From Fagopyrum homotropicum (lineage: Eukaryota; Streptophyta; Magnoliopsida; Caryophyllales; Polygonaceae), in contig BSWB01000005.1 in the NCBI GenBank assembly GCA_033239125.1, forward strand, positions 21,257,447 through 21,321,446: DNA of 64,000 nucleotides, read 5' to 3'. The notes below the pieces were generated by a model. That model made no database searches. It saw only the letters and a list, made by a program, of their open reading frames with translations, and was not told the origin of the DNA. The position numbers were made by a program, and so were the translations under genes. Of this stretch, positions 46,185 to 58,778 are shown piece after piece (position 1 is the first letter of the stretch; each line of letters begins with the position of its first letter).

Positions 46185-46945
46185 TCATATCAGAAAATTT
46201 AGCATACAAGAAAATATCACATACCAGAAAAAAATTTTATACTAGAAAATTTTGTCATACCAAAAAATTATTAATACCAAAAAATTATTAATACCAAAAA
46301 ATTATTCATACCAGAAAAAAATTTTATACTAGAAAATTTTTTCATACTAGAAAATTATGCATACTAGAAAATTATTCATACCAGGAAATTATTCGTACCA
46401 GAAAATATTATACCAGAAAATTCGTTTTTTTTTATATAATTTTATGGTATGAGTTTTTAGTATGAAATTTCATACCAGAAACTCATACTAGATTTTTTTA
46501 TAATTTTATGGTAGGTGTCCATTACCATGATTATGATTACAGAATTATACCCATGTTCTCATCTTCATTATATTTAACATAGTAACCTCCCAACATCACC
46601 AAAACCACCAGCAAAATCCAATCGGAATGCTCCAGCAACACCAGCCGGCTTACTCGAACAACAACTCGTCCGCTTCAATTCACCAGAAGAAGGTGTTACC
46701 AATCCAACCAGAAACTATATTTCAATATTAATTGGTTGCAAATATCATTCCAGAAATTTTATACCAGAAATTATCATACTAGAAATTATCATACCAAAAA
46801 TTAAATACCAAAAATTTAATACCAGAAATTTAATATCATAAATGTTATACCAGAAATTTAATTTTGGTATGAATTTTTAATACCAGAAATTTAATTCTGG
46901 TATGAATTTTTAATACCAGAAATTTAATACCATAAATGTTATACT
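46185..46945. repeat. Degenerate ATACCAGAAAATT minisatellite, both orientations
   Basis: About twenty variants of CATACCAGAAAATTATT (16-18 bp) are spread over 46185-46445 and 46735-46945. Some copies are inverted (GGTATGAATTTTTA), so short hairpins can form. There is no coding potential. Confidence 0.75.
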
Positions 46946-48699
46946 ATGATTGAATCAAGAAATAAGAGATAAGAGAAACACCATTAAAGGATATATGGAG
47001 TACCAATTTGATGTATAGTGCCACAAAATTGCTCCAACAAGATTGTTTAATACATGAGATGCCACTGGGACAACCATACTTGAAGAGAAAATTGTAGAAT
47101 AGCGGTACAAAAATCCAACAAATCTGAATACCAGACAACATAAGAGATAAGAAGATATGGATCTAACAAATCTGAATACCAGACAGCATCAAATTGTCCG
47201 ATTGCCTGTTTGTACTAATCTTTTGATCTAGATCTAGATCTAGAGGGAAATCGTTTTGCCCTATCGTTTTGCCCTCTTCGTGTCGGAAGGGAAATCGAGA
47301 CGATAGAAAGAGCAAATGTGGTCCAACAAGGATACGAATAGTCGAATATGCGTGTAAAGTGATAAAGAAGAAAGACGAAACTTCAAATTAGTATACAGAT
47401 TACAAATAATCACTAATTTAAAAAAAGCTCAAACAGTAAACTTTATTTAGACTACAAACACAAAGAACGTAGAACCCGCCATTGAAGACTAGGAAGAAGA
47501 AGAGAAGAGAAACTCACCCGGATCAATTGAACACCAAAATCGGAAAGAGTAATAGGTAGAGAAGCAAAGGGGAAAGTGGAGGATTAAAGAGGGATGGTGG
47601 AGAAGAGTGGTAGCATTTGATTGCAGAAGAAAGAAGACAAGGGAAAGAGAAATAGATAGCTGGACAGCGGTTACTGTTAGGCTTTAGAGTGGGGAGATGA
47701 CCCAAATGATGTGACGAGTGCCGCCGGAGAAATCAACGCCGTCACCACCGCCGTCATTGTCGCCGAGAAGGAGCCAAAAGCTTTCCCTTTATTACGATAG
47801 ATCCCTCAGCCTTACCAAGGACATCGCCCACAGAGAAAGTGTTGTTGGAAGCCCAAGAGGAGTAGTAGTAAGAAGAAGAGGAAGTAGTGTATGAGGCGGC
47901 TAGAAGAGATAGAAATAAAACTCTAATTTTGAACGGTAATAAATAATAGGGGTACATTAACTTGATGGAAAAATAGGAAAAGCCTAGTTACTATCTTGAT
48001 TTCTCATAATAGCCTAGTTACCAAATTAGCCCTAGATATATAAGTTTTAGTGATAAAGATTATCATAAAGTATGACATTGATACAAATTGCTCTAATCAA
48101 TTAAAGATTCTAAAAATATTATCTTGTCCCAATTAAGATAAAATATATTGTAACATATAAGTATAAATCAAACTTTATATGTTTTAATATGCTATTTACA
48201 ACTAAATTATAGGAGAGGGACATCTATTAACTCAAAATAGTAAACCAAGGTAATTTGTCAAATTCTTTCTTTACCAAAATCATTAATACCAAAAAACATA
48301 TACAAACTTAACTTCAACTCTCATCATAATCTCAAAGTTGACATATTTTAGCTTTTTGACCAGTCCTCTCAAGTAAGAGAGAAGCTCCACTATGGAAAGA
48401 AAATATATAAGGAGAAATTAGTTAATCTGATTTAAAAAAACAAAGAATTTATATATAACAAAATATATATTTATCAAAATCATGGAACTTGAAAGCTATT
48501 CATGCTGATAACAACGACAATGTAATGAAGGCAAATAAGTATAGTATTAAAATATTATAATATGAATTTATTTATAATTAAATTGTAATCAATATTTATA
48601 TTAAAATTGCCTACGAGCGTGGGGTGTTGGGTGTTAGTACCATGAAAGTTGGGTGTGGACGATGAGGCCTAAATAGCTCATCCGTATCTGACACGACCG
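46946..48699. other. Intergenic DNA, no gene recognised
   Basis: A direct repeat of TCTAACAAATCTGAATACCAGACA type occurs at about 47114 and 47161. Short minus-strand open frames (47523-47957) resemble no family I know. The rest is AT-rich. Confidence 0.5.
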
Positions 48700-48704
48700 A
48701 CACC

Positions 48705-50805
48705 TGTAATAGTTAGGATTTCCAAATTCTAATTAATGTTGATTAACTTAATCGTTGATAGTAATTGACATATCACTCGCGAAGATTTCGCAAGTGATGA
48801 GTATGAGTCCCACCGTTATGTTCCTCACGTAATTTTGGACGTTTGGGGAAATTTTTACTTTTTCTCCCGGGTAATTATTTTTACCCTCCGGTGTTATTTG
48901 GAGCATTTGGGAGCTCCAATTAATAAAAATGCAGTTGAGAGAAATAATCGGGACATCGGATATGTCCTAGATATGAAATAACATGGAGAGGCAAAACGGC
49001 CAAAAGAGTCGCTATTTCATTTCTTAACGGCTAAGAAAGCGGCTTAGGAATACATGTTTTCTGAGGTAGTTGTGGAATAATTATCCCTACAATATTTCAG
49101 ATTTATTATTCCAATCTCGAGAAGTTTGGAGAAGGAGGTTCGACCCGCCTTTGGATCGGTTAAAGGATAATTATCGACTTTGCTGAAGGATAATTATCGT
49201 CTTCACTATAAATAGCGGAAAATCCTTTATTAATTCATTTCCTTTCACGTTTCCTCGTAAAAGCTCTGATTTCTCTCAACCTTCGAACTCAGATCTACTC
49301 TCTGTTTCTAATGCGATTTCAATTCCGTTTGAGTTTTTGGATTCCTCACTTCATTCTCTTCATATCGGTACCGAGTTTCTGCATTTCCGAGCAGATGAAG
49401 GGTTGGTCGAGCATATGTGTCACCAGGAAGGTTCCGTCGCTCATATTCCGGTGAATTTGATGTTGTCCATGTGTAGCCTGCGTCGCTGTGATTCCAAATC
49501 TTCTTTCAGATCGTCAATCGGGTTAGTAACGAATAAGTTATGAATTTATTCATTTTCCGTACTGCGATTTGGCCTAAATTGACTTTAGGCTTGTCAAAAT
49601 GGATAATTAGAAATTCCATTATGGTCGTTATATTATTCTGGTGACTATGGGTTGTTTGTTTGATGACATCTGATGATAGGGGGTTTAGAAATTGTCTGCG
49701 AGCAAAACGTTATTTTGGCGAAATCTAATTAATTAATTAAAGTTTAATTAATTAAATTAGGATTATAATTGAGATTGAGGAATGTTGATTACATACTACG
49801 TTGAGATTTGAGGAATTGTGAGTTGTGCTGAGATATTGAGGTTTAGTTGGTTGTGAGGCTAATAGATTGAGTATGATCCTCATGGATAGGTATGACCCCT
49901 TTGATGAATAGAGTTTGATATATCTTTATGTCTTGTTATCAGGCAATTCCCCTCTCTCAGGATTTGAGGTTGTTGCGGTTGAGCTGAGTACGAGGTTTAG
50001 GTAAGTCCATAGGACTTACTTAGCTACCATCCATATATTGGGTGTTTGCATGAGTGGTGTGTGCGTTATATATTTGCTATGATAGCATGAGATATCGTTT
50101 ATACTAACCTATTGCGTGGCTTTGATAACCCTTCCCTTTCATCCTGCCATGGAGTTTGGGAGGTTTTCTTGAGACAGGTCAGACCTGGTATACGGGGAGG
50201 GCACAACACCACTCACATAGGGTACACGGGTTGTGTGACCGATTCCACTCCAGATGGCTATCATTCTCAGAGGCGAGGATGTATCAGTCCTCGTGTCACA
50301 TATTTTCATATATCTATGTATATATGATTTGAGTGAATGACTATTATATAAAGATGATAAAATGGGTAAATGTGTGATAGCATGTTGATGTGTTTATCTT
50401 TCCTTACCTGTGATTGTGCTTATGCATTACTCTATATATGTGTATGGTTAGCTAACGGTTTCATACCGTGTTGTAGTTGTTTACAGGTTAGGCGCTGCTG
50501 AGTTATCTGACAAGGTGACAGGCCGAGGACCCTCATACATTAGGTGGTTGGTTTGGGTTGTTGTGTTCCCCTCCTGCGTGAGGATGAGGTCTTGTTTTCC
50601 CTCCTGCGTGAGGATGTTGTTTATGCTCGGCTATGTTGTCTTTACCATTGGGTTGTATTGTTTATGTCGTTTTATGTATTTGTTTTATATCTGTCAGTGT
50701 CATGTTTTATGGTCCAGTGAACTTGTTGTCAAGCTAGGGTCAAGATCCATTGTGAGATCCTAGCCCAATGTGACATCCCGAGTCCCGCGGATTCGGGGTG
50801 TTACA
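48705..50805 (+). repeat. 5' LTR of C2
   Basis: It starts TGTAATAGTTAGG and ends GATTCGGGGTGTTACA. A TATA box TATAAATA is at 49207-49214. From about 49880 onward it resembles the C1 LTR; the first 1.1 kb do not. A 68-codon open frame (49337-49543) recurs, with many amino acid changes, in the 3' LTR. Confidence 0.9.
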
Positions 50806-50809
50806 GAGT

Positions 50810-50821
50810 TGGTATCAGAGC
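50810..50821 (+). other. Primer-binding site, initiator tRNA-Met type (C2)
   Basis: TGGTATCAGAGC lies four bases after the LTR, as in C1. Confidence 0.9.
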
Positions 50822-50978
50822 CCAGGTTGACAACAATGGCACTTGCTACCTGCAATGAGGTTTGATAGGTAAAATAAACAGAGCCCACATGGGATCTAAC
50901 ATTTTCAAAGTATTATATACATATTGATACCTATGGCATATATATAGCCTTATAAGATTAGGTGCGTATATCCTACAG

Positions 50979-51683
50979 TTGGCTCAGACTAGAGTAGTAC
51001 CTGTAGTGGGACGAGGTAAGGTTACACCCCCTCTTCCTCCAGTGGTGATAAGTCAGGGACCAGTTTCCACTGTTGTTTCGATTATGGTAGAGAACGAGTT
51101 TGAAGAGGCTAATCGTGTCTCCATGAGTAGATCCGAGTTTCAAGAGTATATGCAGCAAGTATATGAGGCGGTGATAGCGGGTAGACCTACACCAGATTTA
51201 CCAACATCTGTGATATCATCTGAAGCTTTTGGATCAGAGAAGAAGCAACGGGTTGAATCAGTTAGTGGAGAAGCAAAGATGATGAATGGTGAACCAAGTC
51301 AGATACCATGACAACCAAGTGGTCCTTTGGCCATGAAGACGACTGGCACGGAACTATAGTGTTTTAATTGCGGGAAGTTTAGACACCGGCAAGTTGTGTG
51401 CCCAAAGGCGCCCATAATATGCTTTACGTGTGGTAAAGCAGGGCATAGAGCGAAGTTTTGTCGACAGAGCAAGGTGTTGCCTTTACAAGTTCCCTCTCGG
51501 AATAAGATCATTCAAGGTGGACGACGAAGATCGAGTTATCCATCAGTTGAACAGGTTGCAAGAATGAGACGATTATGTTACAATTGTGGCTATCCAGATC
51601 ATTTGCGTTCTGAGTGCCCTTTGGCACCGATAGCTTGTTTCATCTGTGGTGAACTAGGTCATCTGACCCCTTTTGGTCAGTAA
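50979..51683 (+). pseudogene. C2 gag remnant with four zinc-knuckle units
   Basis: The start codon equivalent to the C1 ATG is TTG (50979), followed by AQTRVVPVVGRGK. Only about 375 bp separate it from the first knuckle, against about 1070 bp in C1, so most of gag is deleted. The knuckles are CFNCGKFRHRQVVC (near 51359), CFTCGKAGHRAKFC, CYNCGYPDHLRSEC and CFICGELGHLTPFG, the last with Cys lost. C1 has two such units, so the pair appears duplicated. A stop at 51309-51311 and one just before the knuckles break the frame. Confidence 0.72.
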
Positions 51684-54600
51684 GGTAGTGTTTCTTCCCA
51701 GCAAGACCTTCCTCTTTCTGGTGCTGAAAGAGTGGAAGTGGAGGCTATAGTGAGGACCTCAGTGATACTTGAGGAGCATAGATCCGAGATCGAGTGATCA
51801 TATGTAGTGGAGCTACGGGAGTTAGTTGTTACAGGTACCATTCTCGTTAATGGTTTACCTAGTGGAGTTTTGTTTGTTATGAGTGCTATGCACTTCTTGT
51901 CATTCGATGCATGCGTTAATGGTTGATTTTTGATATATAGTAGAAGGTGAACTTTTCTTTACAAGATTACCAGTTAGGGGTTTGAGGTACCCGCGAGATA
52001 TGTGCTTGTTCCCTTATTCCAGGACTTGTGTATGGCTTTTAGACTTCTTTGTCATGACGTAGGTGCATGAGGAAATCATTATGTGTCTGGATTGGATGAA
52101 TAGATATCATGTGGTGTTAGCTTTTAATAGTAAGACTATTATAGTCTTTACTGAGTTGAGTTAAATAGAGGTCTTCTGAGGTTAAGACCTTTGAAGAGAC
52201 GGGTTTGTCATCAGGATTGTACGAGCAGCGAGCTGATAGCACAGGGATGTGACACCATCTAGTGTTATACCATGAAGGAGCGAGATAATCCAACATTGGA
52301 AGGTATTCCAACTGTTTATGAGTTTATAGACGTGTTACTGAACCGTCTAGTTGCCACCTCAGCGGAGTGTGGACATTGTTATCGAGTTGAAGTATGATAC
52401 AAGATTGAATGGGAAAGCCACACTATATGGTGCTTGTTGAGATATTGTACTGATAACTTGAAAAGTTGACTGAAACGGGCTTCTTTTACCCTAGTAGGTT
52501 CCATGTTCCGTATTGACGACCTGATGAGTTAGCTTCATGAAGCAATTGTGTTTTCAGGATTCCTTTGTGCTCAAGATATCCCTAGTCATGGATGAGAGAG
52601 CAACATGTGTATGAGATAACATCCCATACCCGTTCTGGACACTACGAGTTTGTAGTGATGTCATTTGGGTTGACGAATGTTTTAGTAGTTTTTATGGAGT
52701 TGATGAACAATATCTTCATCGACTTCCTTGATTAGTTGGTGGTGGACTTCATTGATGACATGTCGGTATACTCTCATAGCAGAGAATAGTAGACCGATCA
52801 TCTGAGGACCGTTCTGCAGATTTCGAGAGATAGAGAGTTGTATGCTACGCTCTCTAAGTGTAAGTTGAGATGTCAGTGGTAGCCTTTTTAGGCCATGTTG
52901 TCTCCGCCAGTGGGATCATGATTGACCAGGCGAGAATTTAGTATGTTGTACCATGGGAGATACTGATGAACATTAAGGAATACGTAGTTTTCTCGGCTCA
53001 TCCGATTGCTACCAATGCTTTGAGGAAGGATTTTATATGATTACGTATTCATTTGTGAGTCTTTTGAGAAGACCACCATAACTACGTGATGAAAGCAGTG
53101 TGTCTAAGTTTTGAAGAGTTGAGGAGGCATTTGACCTCTGCTTCCATTCTATTTTAGTGAGAATATTTTTGGGATCCCATGATTTACGGTGATACATCCC
53201 AGCTAAGTCTGAGATGTGTATTACTACAAAGGAGTAGGGTTAATGATATGTGTGTTTACAGCTGAGAACGTATGATGAGAACTACCCGACTCATGATTTA
53301 GAGTTAGTAGTGGTAGTTCAAGCCTTTAAGTTTTGAAGACCTTACCGGTGTGATCTTCATGTCAGATTTCTATAGATCATAGAAATCTGAAGTATATTTT
53401 ATGCAACAGGGGTTGAATAACCGCCAGTGTTAAGAGCTTAAGTTGATCAAGACTTTGACTTGAAGATTCCATATCATTCAGAGAAGTTGAACGTTGTCAC
53501 CGATAACTTGAATGGAAAGACGCTCCAAGAGAAGATGATTGTGAGACTGATAGTTCAGCCTCAGCTTCAGAGAGATCTAGCTTGGCTAGAGTTGGACAAT
53601 CAGTTCCTTGATGAGGATACCCAGTTATACCTTAGAGGTTCTACCTGGTCTATCGGATGAGGTCAACAGAAGCAGGAGACTTGCCCGGCCTTAACAAGGT
53701 TTAGAGAAATGATGTCTCGTACTGAGGCACCATAGTTCTCCATGGGAGTAGATGGACTGATGAAGAGTCATGACCGCTTTTGTGTACCTGCTGATGTAGA
53801 TGGAGACAGAGAATATTACGGTATACCTACTGTACGCCTTATTCAGTACATTCAGGTACGCGTAAGATGTACCATGAGATGAGACGATTATGTTGTATGA
53901 AGCCGATATAACCAGATTTGTGATACAGTGTGTGACTTGTCAATAGGTCCAAATAGAGTATTTCCGATCTACAGATAAGCCCAACCCACTAATAGTGCGG
54001 TAGTAGAATTTGGAGGACATCTCTATGGACTTTGTTATGGGATTGTGGCCCAGTAGAAGATTGATATTATCTAGATTGTTGGTAACAGATTAATGAAACC
54101 GGAACGTTTCATTTCTATCAGAAGGACGTGGCTAGTGAATGAATTGGCTAAGGAGTACACTAGACAGATAGTGAGCTCCATGATATACCGAGAACGATCA
54201 TTTCTGATCGAGATGGATGTTTTTACTTTGAGATTTTGGGCAGCAGATTCAGACTACTTTGGGGACGAGTCTGTACCTCATGACTACACTTCACCCCCTG
54301 ACAGATGGTCAGTTAGAGAGGATCATCTAGATCTTAAAGAATTATTATAAGTTGTAAGTTGAATGGGAAACGTGGATGGTTATATTACCTTCCATTAATG
54401 AGTTTATTATATAACAATAAAGGACGTGCATCTTTCTGGGATGGCCCTATGAGTCAATATATAGACATAGGTGTCGTATATCCTTATGCTAGAAGTGATC
54501 TAGCAGTAGTAGTGGAATAACACCTGACCAAACTCAGGATTTTATAGTTAAAGTAACGTTGATTGAAGGAAGAATGCTGGTTGTACAGAGTCGCCAGATA

Positions 54601-55083
54601 TTATATGTTGACAAGAGGCGTTAACCTCTAAAGTTCAAGCGAGAGTTCATGTCCGGCTGTATGTATCTCAGCTGCGAGAGGTTAGACGTGTTAATATGGA
54701 AAGGGAACTGAGTTTCCAATATGATGGTTTATTTAAGATCGACCAGTACGGAGAAGGCAACATGATGTTTAGCTTTGCCTCTAAGATTAGAGGATATCCA
54801 CCCAGTGTTTCATATGTCTCAACTGAGGAAGTATATACTAGACTCGAGACACCTTGTGAGTTACGATGATTTGGTGGTTGAGTCCAACCACACTTTTGTT
54901 GAGCATTCGATTACATTCTTGGAAGGAGATATGAAACGCTTACATTCGAAAGACATTCTCATATTGAGGATATGATGGTCGAGATGAAGACCTGAAGAGG
55001 CTATGTGAGAGACTAAGGATAGTGTCCTGAGGAACTATCCAGAGTATATGTTGGGACATGCCCATTTTTGGGAGAAAGAGTAG
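51684..55083 (+). pseudogene. C2 pol remnant (protease to chromodomain)
   Basis: Short segments in changing frames match C1 in order. The protease is at about 51830-51925, where the catalytic Asp position reads FVMSAMHF. RT lies near 52640-52790 (FIDDMSVYS), RNase H near 53160-53330, integrase near 53810-54330 (LAKEYTRQIV), and a chromodomain-like end at 54775-54975 (HPVFHMSQLRKYI). Many stops and indels leave no segment over about 85 codons. Confidence 0.8.
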
Positions 55084-55684
55084 ATCTTAATGATATCTTG
55101 ATGAATGTTGTGCATATGTGCTTATATGCCTTGATGTGTTATTCCATGCTAGTTGTGATGTGCTTTATGATCTTAGTAGATCTTGATGTGCTAACGTGAT
55201 GTATGCTATAGCTGGAGATGATTACTTCCTCCACGCTACCCGAGTATGATTATATTTATAGCTGGAGATGGTTCTTTCCTCCATGCTATTTGAGTGGATT
55301 AGGATTCAGATGGAGATGGTTCTTTCCTCCATGCTACCTTGATGGACATAGTTCAGTGGAGATGTAATTCCTCCATGCGATAAATATGTTTATGGTTTGG
55401 CTAGAGACGTATTTCCTCTATGCATGTGATATGTTTTGGCTAGAGATGTGCTTCCTCTATGCCTTGTGATGTGGTATGGCGAGAGACGTGATTCCTCTAC
55501 GCCTTTGGGTAGCGTTATGGCCCTGTTTCCTGGAGTGATGATTCCTCCATGTTTATACTTGAGGTTATAGATTGATATAGGTTGTGATCTTTTGAACGGA
55601 GATGTGATACCTCTGATAGAAAGAGTGAGAGTTATACCTCGGCGTATGGGTCCGAGAGGATTTGGTAATTGTTCAAGTTTCGGG
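55084..55684 (+). promoter_or_regulatory. C2 3' region with repeated hairpins
   Basis: About nine hairpins with conserved loop and changing stems are seen: TGGAG/CTCCA (55213, 55263, 55311, 55357, 55531), TAGAG/CTCTA (55402, 55441), GGCGAGAG with CTCTACGCC (55478-55503) and CGGAG/CTCTG near 55599. The CTCGG/CCGAG hairpin near the LTR is also kept. The polypurine tract itself is lost. Confidence 0.6.
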
Positions 55685-57806
55685 ATTTCCGAATTCTAAT
55701 TAATGTTGATTAACTTAATCGTTGATAGTAATTGACATATCACTCGCGAAGATTTCGCAAGTGATGAGTATGAGTCTCACCGTTATGTTCCTCGCGTAAT
55801 TTTGGACGTTTGGGAAAATTTTTACTTTTTTCCCCGGGTAATTATTTTTACCCTCCGGTGTTATTTGGAGCATTTGGGAGCTCCAATTAATAAAAATGCA
55901 GTTGAGAGAAATGATCAGGACATCGGATATGTCCTAGATATGAAATAACATGGAGAGGCAAAACAGCCAAAAGAGTCGCTATTTCATTTCTTAACGGCTA
56001 AGAAATACGGCTTAGGAATACACGTTTTCCGAGGCAGTTGTGGAATAATTATCCCTACAATATTCCACATTTATTATTCCAATCTCGAGAAGTTTGGAGA
56101 AGGAGGTTCGACCCGCCTTTGGATCGGTTAAAGGATAATTATCGACTTTGCTTAAGGATAATTATCGTCTTCACTATAAATAGCGGAAAATCCTTTATTA
56201 ATTCATTTCCTTTCACGTTTCCTCGTAAAAGCTCTGATTTCTCTCAACCTTCAAACTCAGATCTACTCTCCGTTTCTAATCCGATTTCAATTCCGTTTGA
56301 GTTTCTAGATTCCTCTCTTCATTCTCTTCATATCGGTACCGAGTTTTTGCATTTCCAAGCAGATGAAGGGTTGGTCGAGAATATATGTAACCAGACAGGT
56401 TCCGTCGCTCATATTCCGGTGAATTTGATGTTGTCCATGCGTAGCCTACGTCGTTGTGATTCCGAATCTTCTTTCAGATCGTCAATCGGGTTAGTAACGA
56501 ATAAGTTATGAATTTATTCATTTTCCGTACTACGATTTGGCCTAAATTGACTTTAGGCTTGTCAAAATAGATAATTAGAAATTTCATTATGGTCGTTATA
56601 TTATTCTTGGTGATTATGGGTTGTTTGTTTGATTAATTAAATTAGGATTAGAATTGAGATTGAGGTTGTTGTGGGCAAGAATAATATAACGTTATTCTGG
56701 CGAAATCTAATTAATTAATTAAAGTTTAATTAATTAAATTAGGATTAGAATTGAGATTGAGGAATGTTGATTACATACTACCTTGAGATTTGAGGAATTG
56801 TGAGTTATGCTGTGAGATATTGAGGTTTAGTTGGTTGTAAAGCTTATAGATTGAGTATGATCCTCATGGATCCCTTTGGGTCTAGGTGTGACCCCTTTGA
56901 TGAATAGAGTTTGATACATCTTTATGCCTTGTTATTAGGTAGTTTCCCTCTCTCAGGATTTGAGGTTGTTGTGGTTGAGCTGAGTACGAGGTTGAGGTTA
57001 CTTAGCTACCATCCCTATATTGGGTGTTTGCATGAGTGGTGTGTGCATTATATGCTTGCTATGATAGCATGAGATATTGTTTATGCTAACCTATGTTTTA
57101 TTGACTGCCCCGTTGTGTGGTTGTGATAACCCTTCCCTTTCATCCTGCCATGGAGTCTGGGAGGTTCTCTTGAGACAGGCCAGACCTGGTATACGGGGAG
57201 GGCACAACACCACTCACATAGGGTACACGGGTTGTGTGACCGATTCGACTCCAGATGGCTATCATTCTCAGAGGCGAGGATGTATTGGTCCTCGTGTCAC
57301 ATTTTTTCATATATATATGTATATACGATTTGAGTGAATGACTATTATATAAAGATGATAAAATGGGTAAATGTGTGATAGCATGTTGATGTGTTTATCT
57401 TTCCTTACCTGTGATTGTGCTTATGCATTACTCTATATATGTGTATGGTTAGCTAACGGTTTCATACCGTGTTGTAGTTGTTTACAGGTTAGGCGCTGCT
57501 GAGTTATCTGACAGGGTGACAGGCCGAGGACCCTCGTACATTAGGTGGTTGGTTTGGGTTGTTGTGTTCCCCTCCTGCGTGAGGATAAGGTCTTGTTTTT
57601 CCTCCTGCGTGAGAATGTTGTTTATGCTCGGCTATGTTGTCTTTACCATTGGGTTGTATTGTTTATGTCGTTTTATGTATTTGTTTTATATCTGTCAGTG
57701 TCATGTTGTAAGGTCCAGTGAACTTGTTGTCAGGTTAGGGTCAGGATCCATTGTGAGATCCTATCCCAATATGACATCCCGAGTCCCGCGAATTCGGGGT
57801 GTTACA
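55685..57806 (+). repeat. 3' LTR of C2
   Basis: It begins at GGATTTCCGAATTC, lacking about 12 bases of the 5' LTR start, and ends GTGTTACA. The TATA box TATAAATA is at 56175-56182. A local duplication of the AATTAATTAAAGTTTAATTAA region differs between the two LTRs. Confidence 0.88.
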
Positions 57807-57811
57807 ACACC

Positions 57812-58778
57812 CATCACCCATTGTACGCATCACCCGAGTTAAGCCCACATTTTATTCGATTTTTACCCGATTTTTACCCGATTTTTTTCAAGACAAATTT
57901 CAAACACTCGTCGGATTCAGTGAGACTCGGAGTATATTATTTTAACGGCATTGCAAATATTCATGTAATTAAAAACAAGTAAATATTCTAAAATGTTATT
58001 TACATTAACATTGATATATTCATTTACAATATAGATGCGTTCGTAATCCGCATAATTGCAATCAGCCAATCAATTCCAGTGTGATCTAATCCTAATTTCG
58101 TACCTTTATTAAAAAATACCTTTTATATATACATAAAAAAATAAATAGAAACGGCTATTGACATTGTTGTTGTAAAAGCGGAGAGTTAGGTGGTCGCTGC
58201 ACTCAGAATAATATTCCTAGGGCTACTAAATAAAATAAAATAAAATAATATACGCAAAAAGAACACGAAACATAAAAATAAGAATTAGGTGCCTGATATT
58301 CTTAAAGATGGAATAAAGTCAAACAATGACTCTTCATGTTAGTATTTATAACTGAATTTTTCTGACATATATTCAAAAATATATACAAATTTTTAGTAAT
58401 AGTTTTAGTATTAAATATTTATTTGAAAAAAAAATTATTAAATATAAATAAGCACGCAAAAAAACCAGAAAAACAAAATGAAAGCAAAGAGCAATACAGT
58501 GCTTTCAAATTAGCTTAGTTAGCCTTCATTACACTTCAGAAGACCCAACAAAGAGTAATACAAATTACAGGTACGCAGCAGGGGCCATACAATTTTAACA
58601 ACCCAAAATTACACAGCAATCAACATAAATCTCTCTACCCATCTCAACATCCATCGCTTCGTCTCGGCTCGCTACTCGTTCGGTAACTTTCGTACCCTGC
58701 CTTCAAACTCTGCAACCATTTCCGAAAAACCCGCAAACAACAATTCAGTTTCAAGCCAAAATAAGTTAAACTGAGGAG
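57812..58778. other. Intergenic DNA and likely 3' UTR of the Aux/IAA gene
   Basis: The stretch is AT-rich with a triple CGATTTTTACC repeat (57857-57892) and a small AAAAT array near 58223. The last 250 bp or so probably belong to the 3' UTR, or hold an alternative last exon of the downstream gene: an acceptor-like TTGCAG stands on the minus strand near 58715. Confidence 0.5.

Larger units (their letters stand above)
48705..57806 (+). mobile_element. Chromovirus C2 (Tekay/Del-like), decayed interior
   Basis: LTRs of about 2.1 kb at both ends are flanked by a perfect 5-bp duplication ACACC (48700-48704, 57807-57811). The PBS fits initiator tRNA-Met. The interior follows C1 (gag, protease, RT, RNase H, integrase, chromodomain, hairpin array), but it is full of stops and deletions, while the LTRs are about 96 percent identical in the 690 bp compared by eye. 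The first dozen bases of the 3' LTR and the polypurine tract are missing. Confidence 0.9.

Noticed and set aside
45588..46945. Regularly repeated short units that might suggest a CRISPR array
   Set aside because: Units are degenerate, occur in both orientations and lack unique spacers; the DNA is plant nuclear.
47754..47957. Minus-strand frame with a hydrophobic start
   Set aside because: No homologue is recognised; it is short, lies in AT-rich DNA and has no plausible exon partners.
56038..56511. 157-codon frame in the C2 3' LTR, with a 68-codon copy in the 5' LTR
   Set aside because: The two copies differ by many amino acid changes, the upstream half is closed in the other LTR, and the frame crosses the TATA box. 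It was kept only as a remark on the LTR origin.
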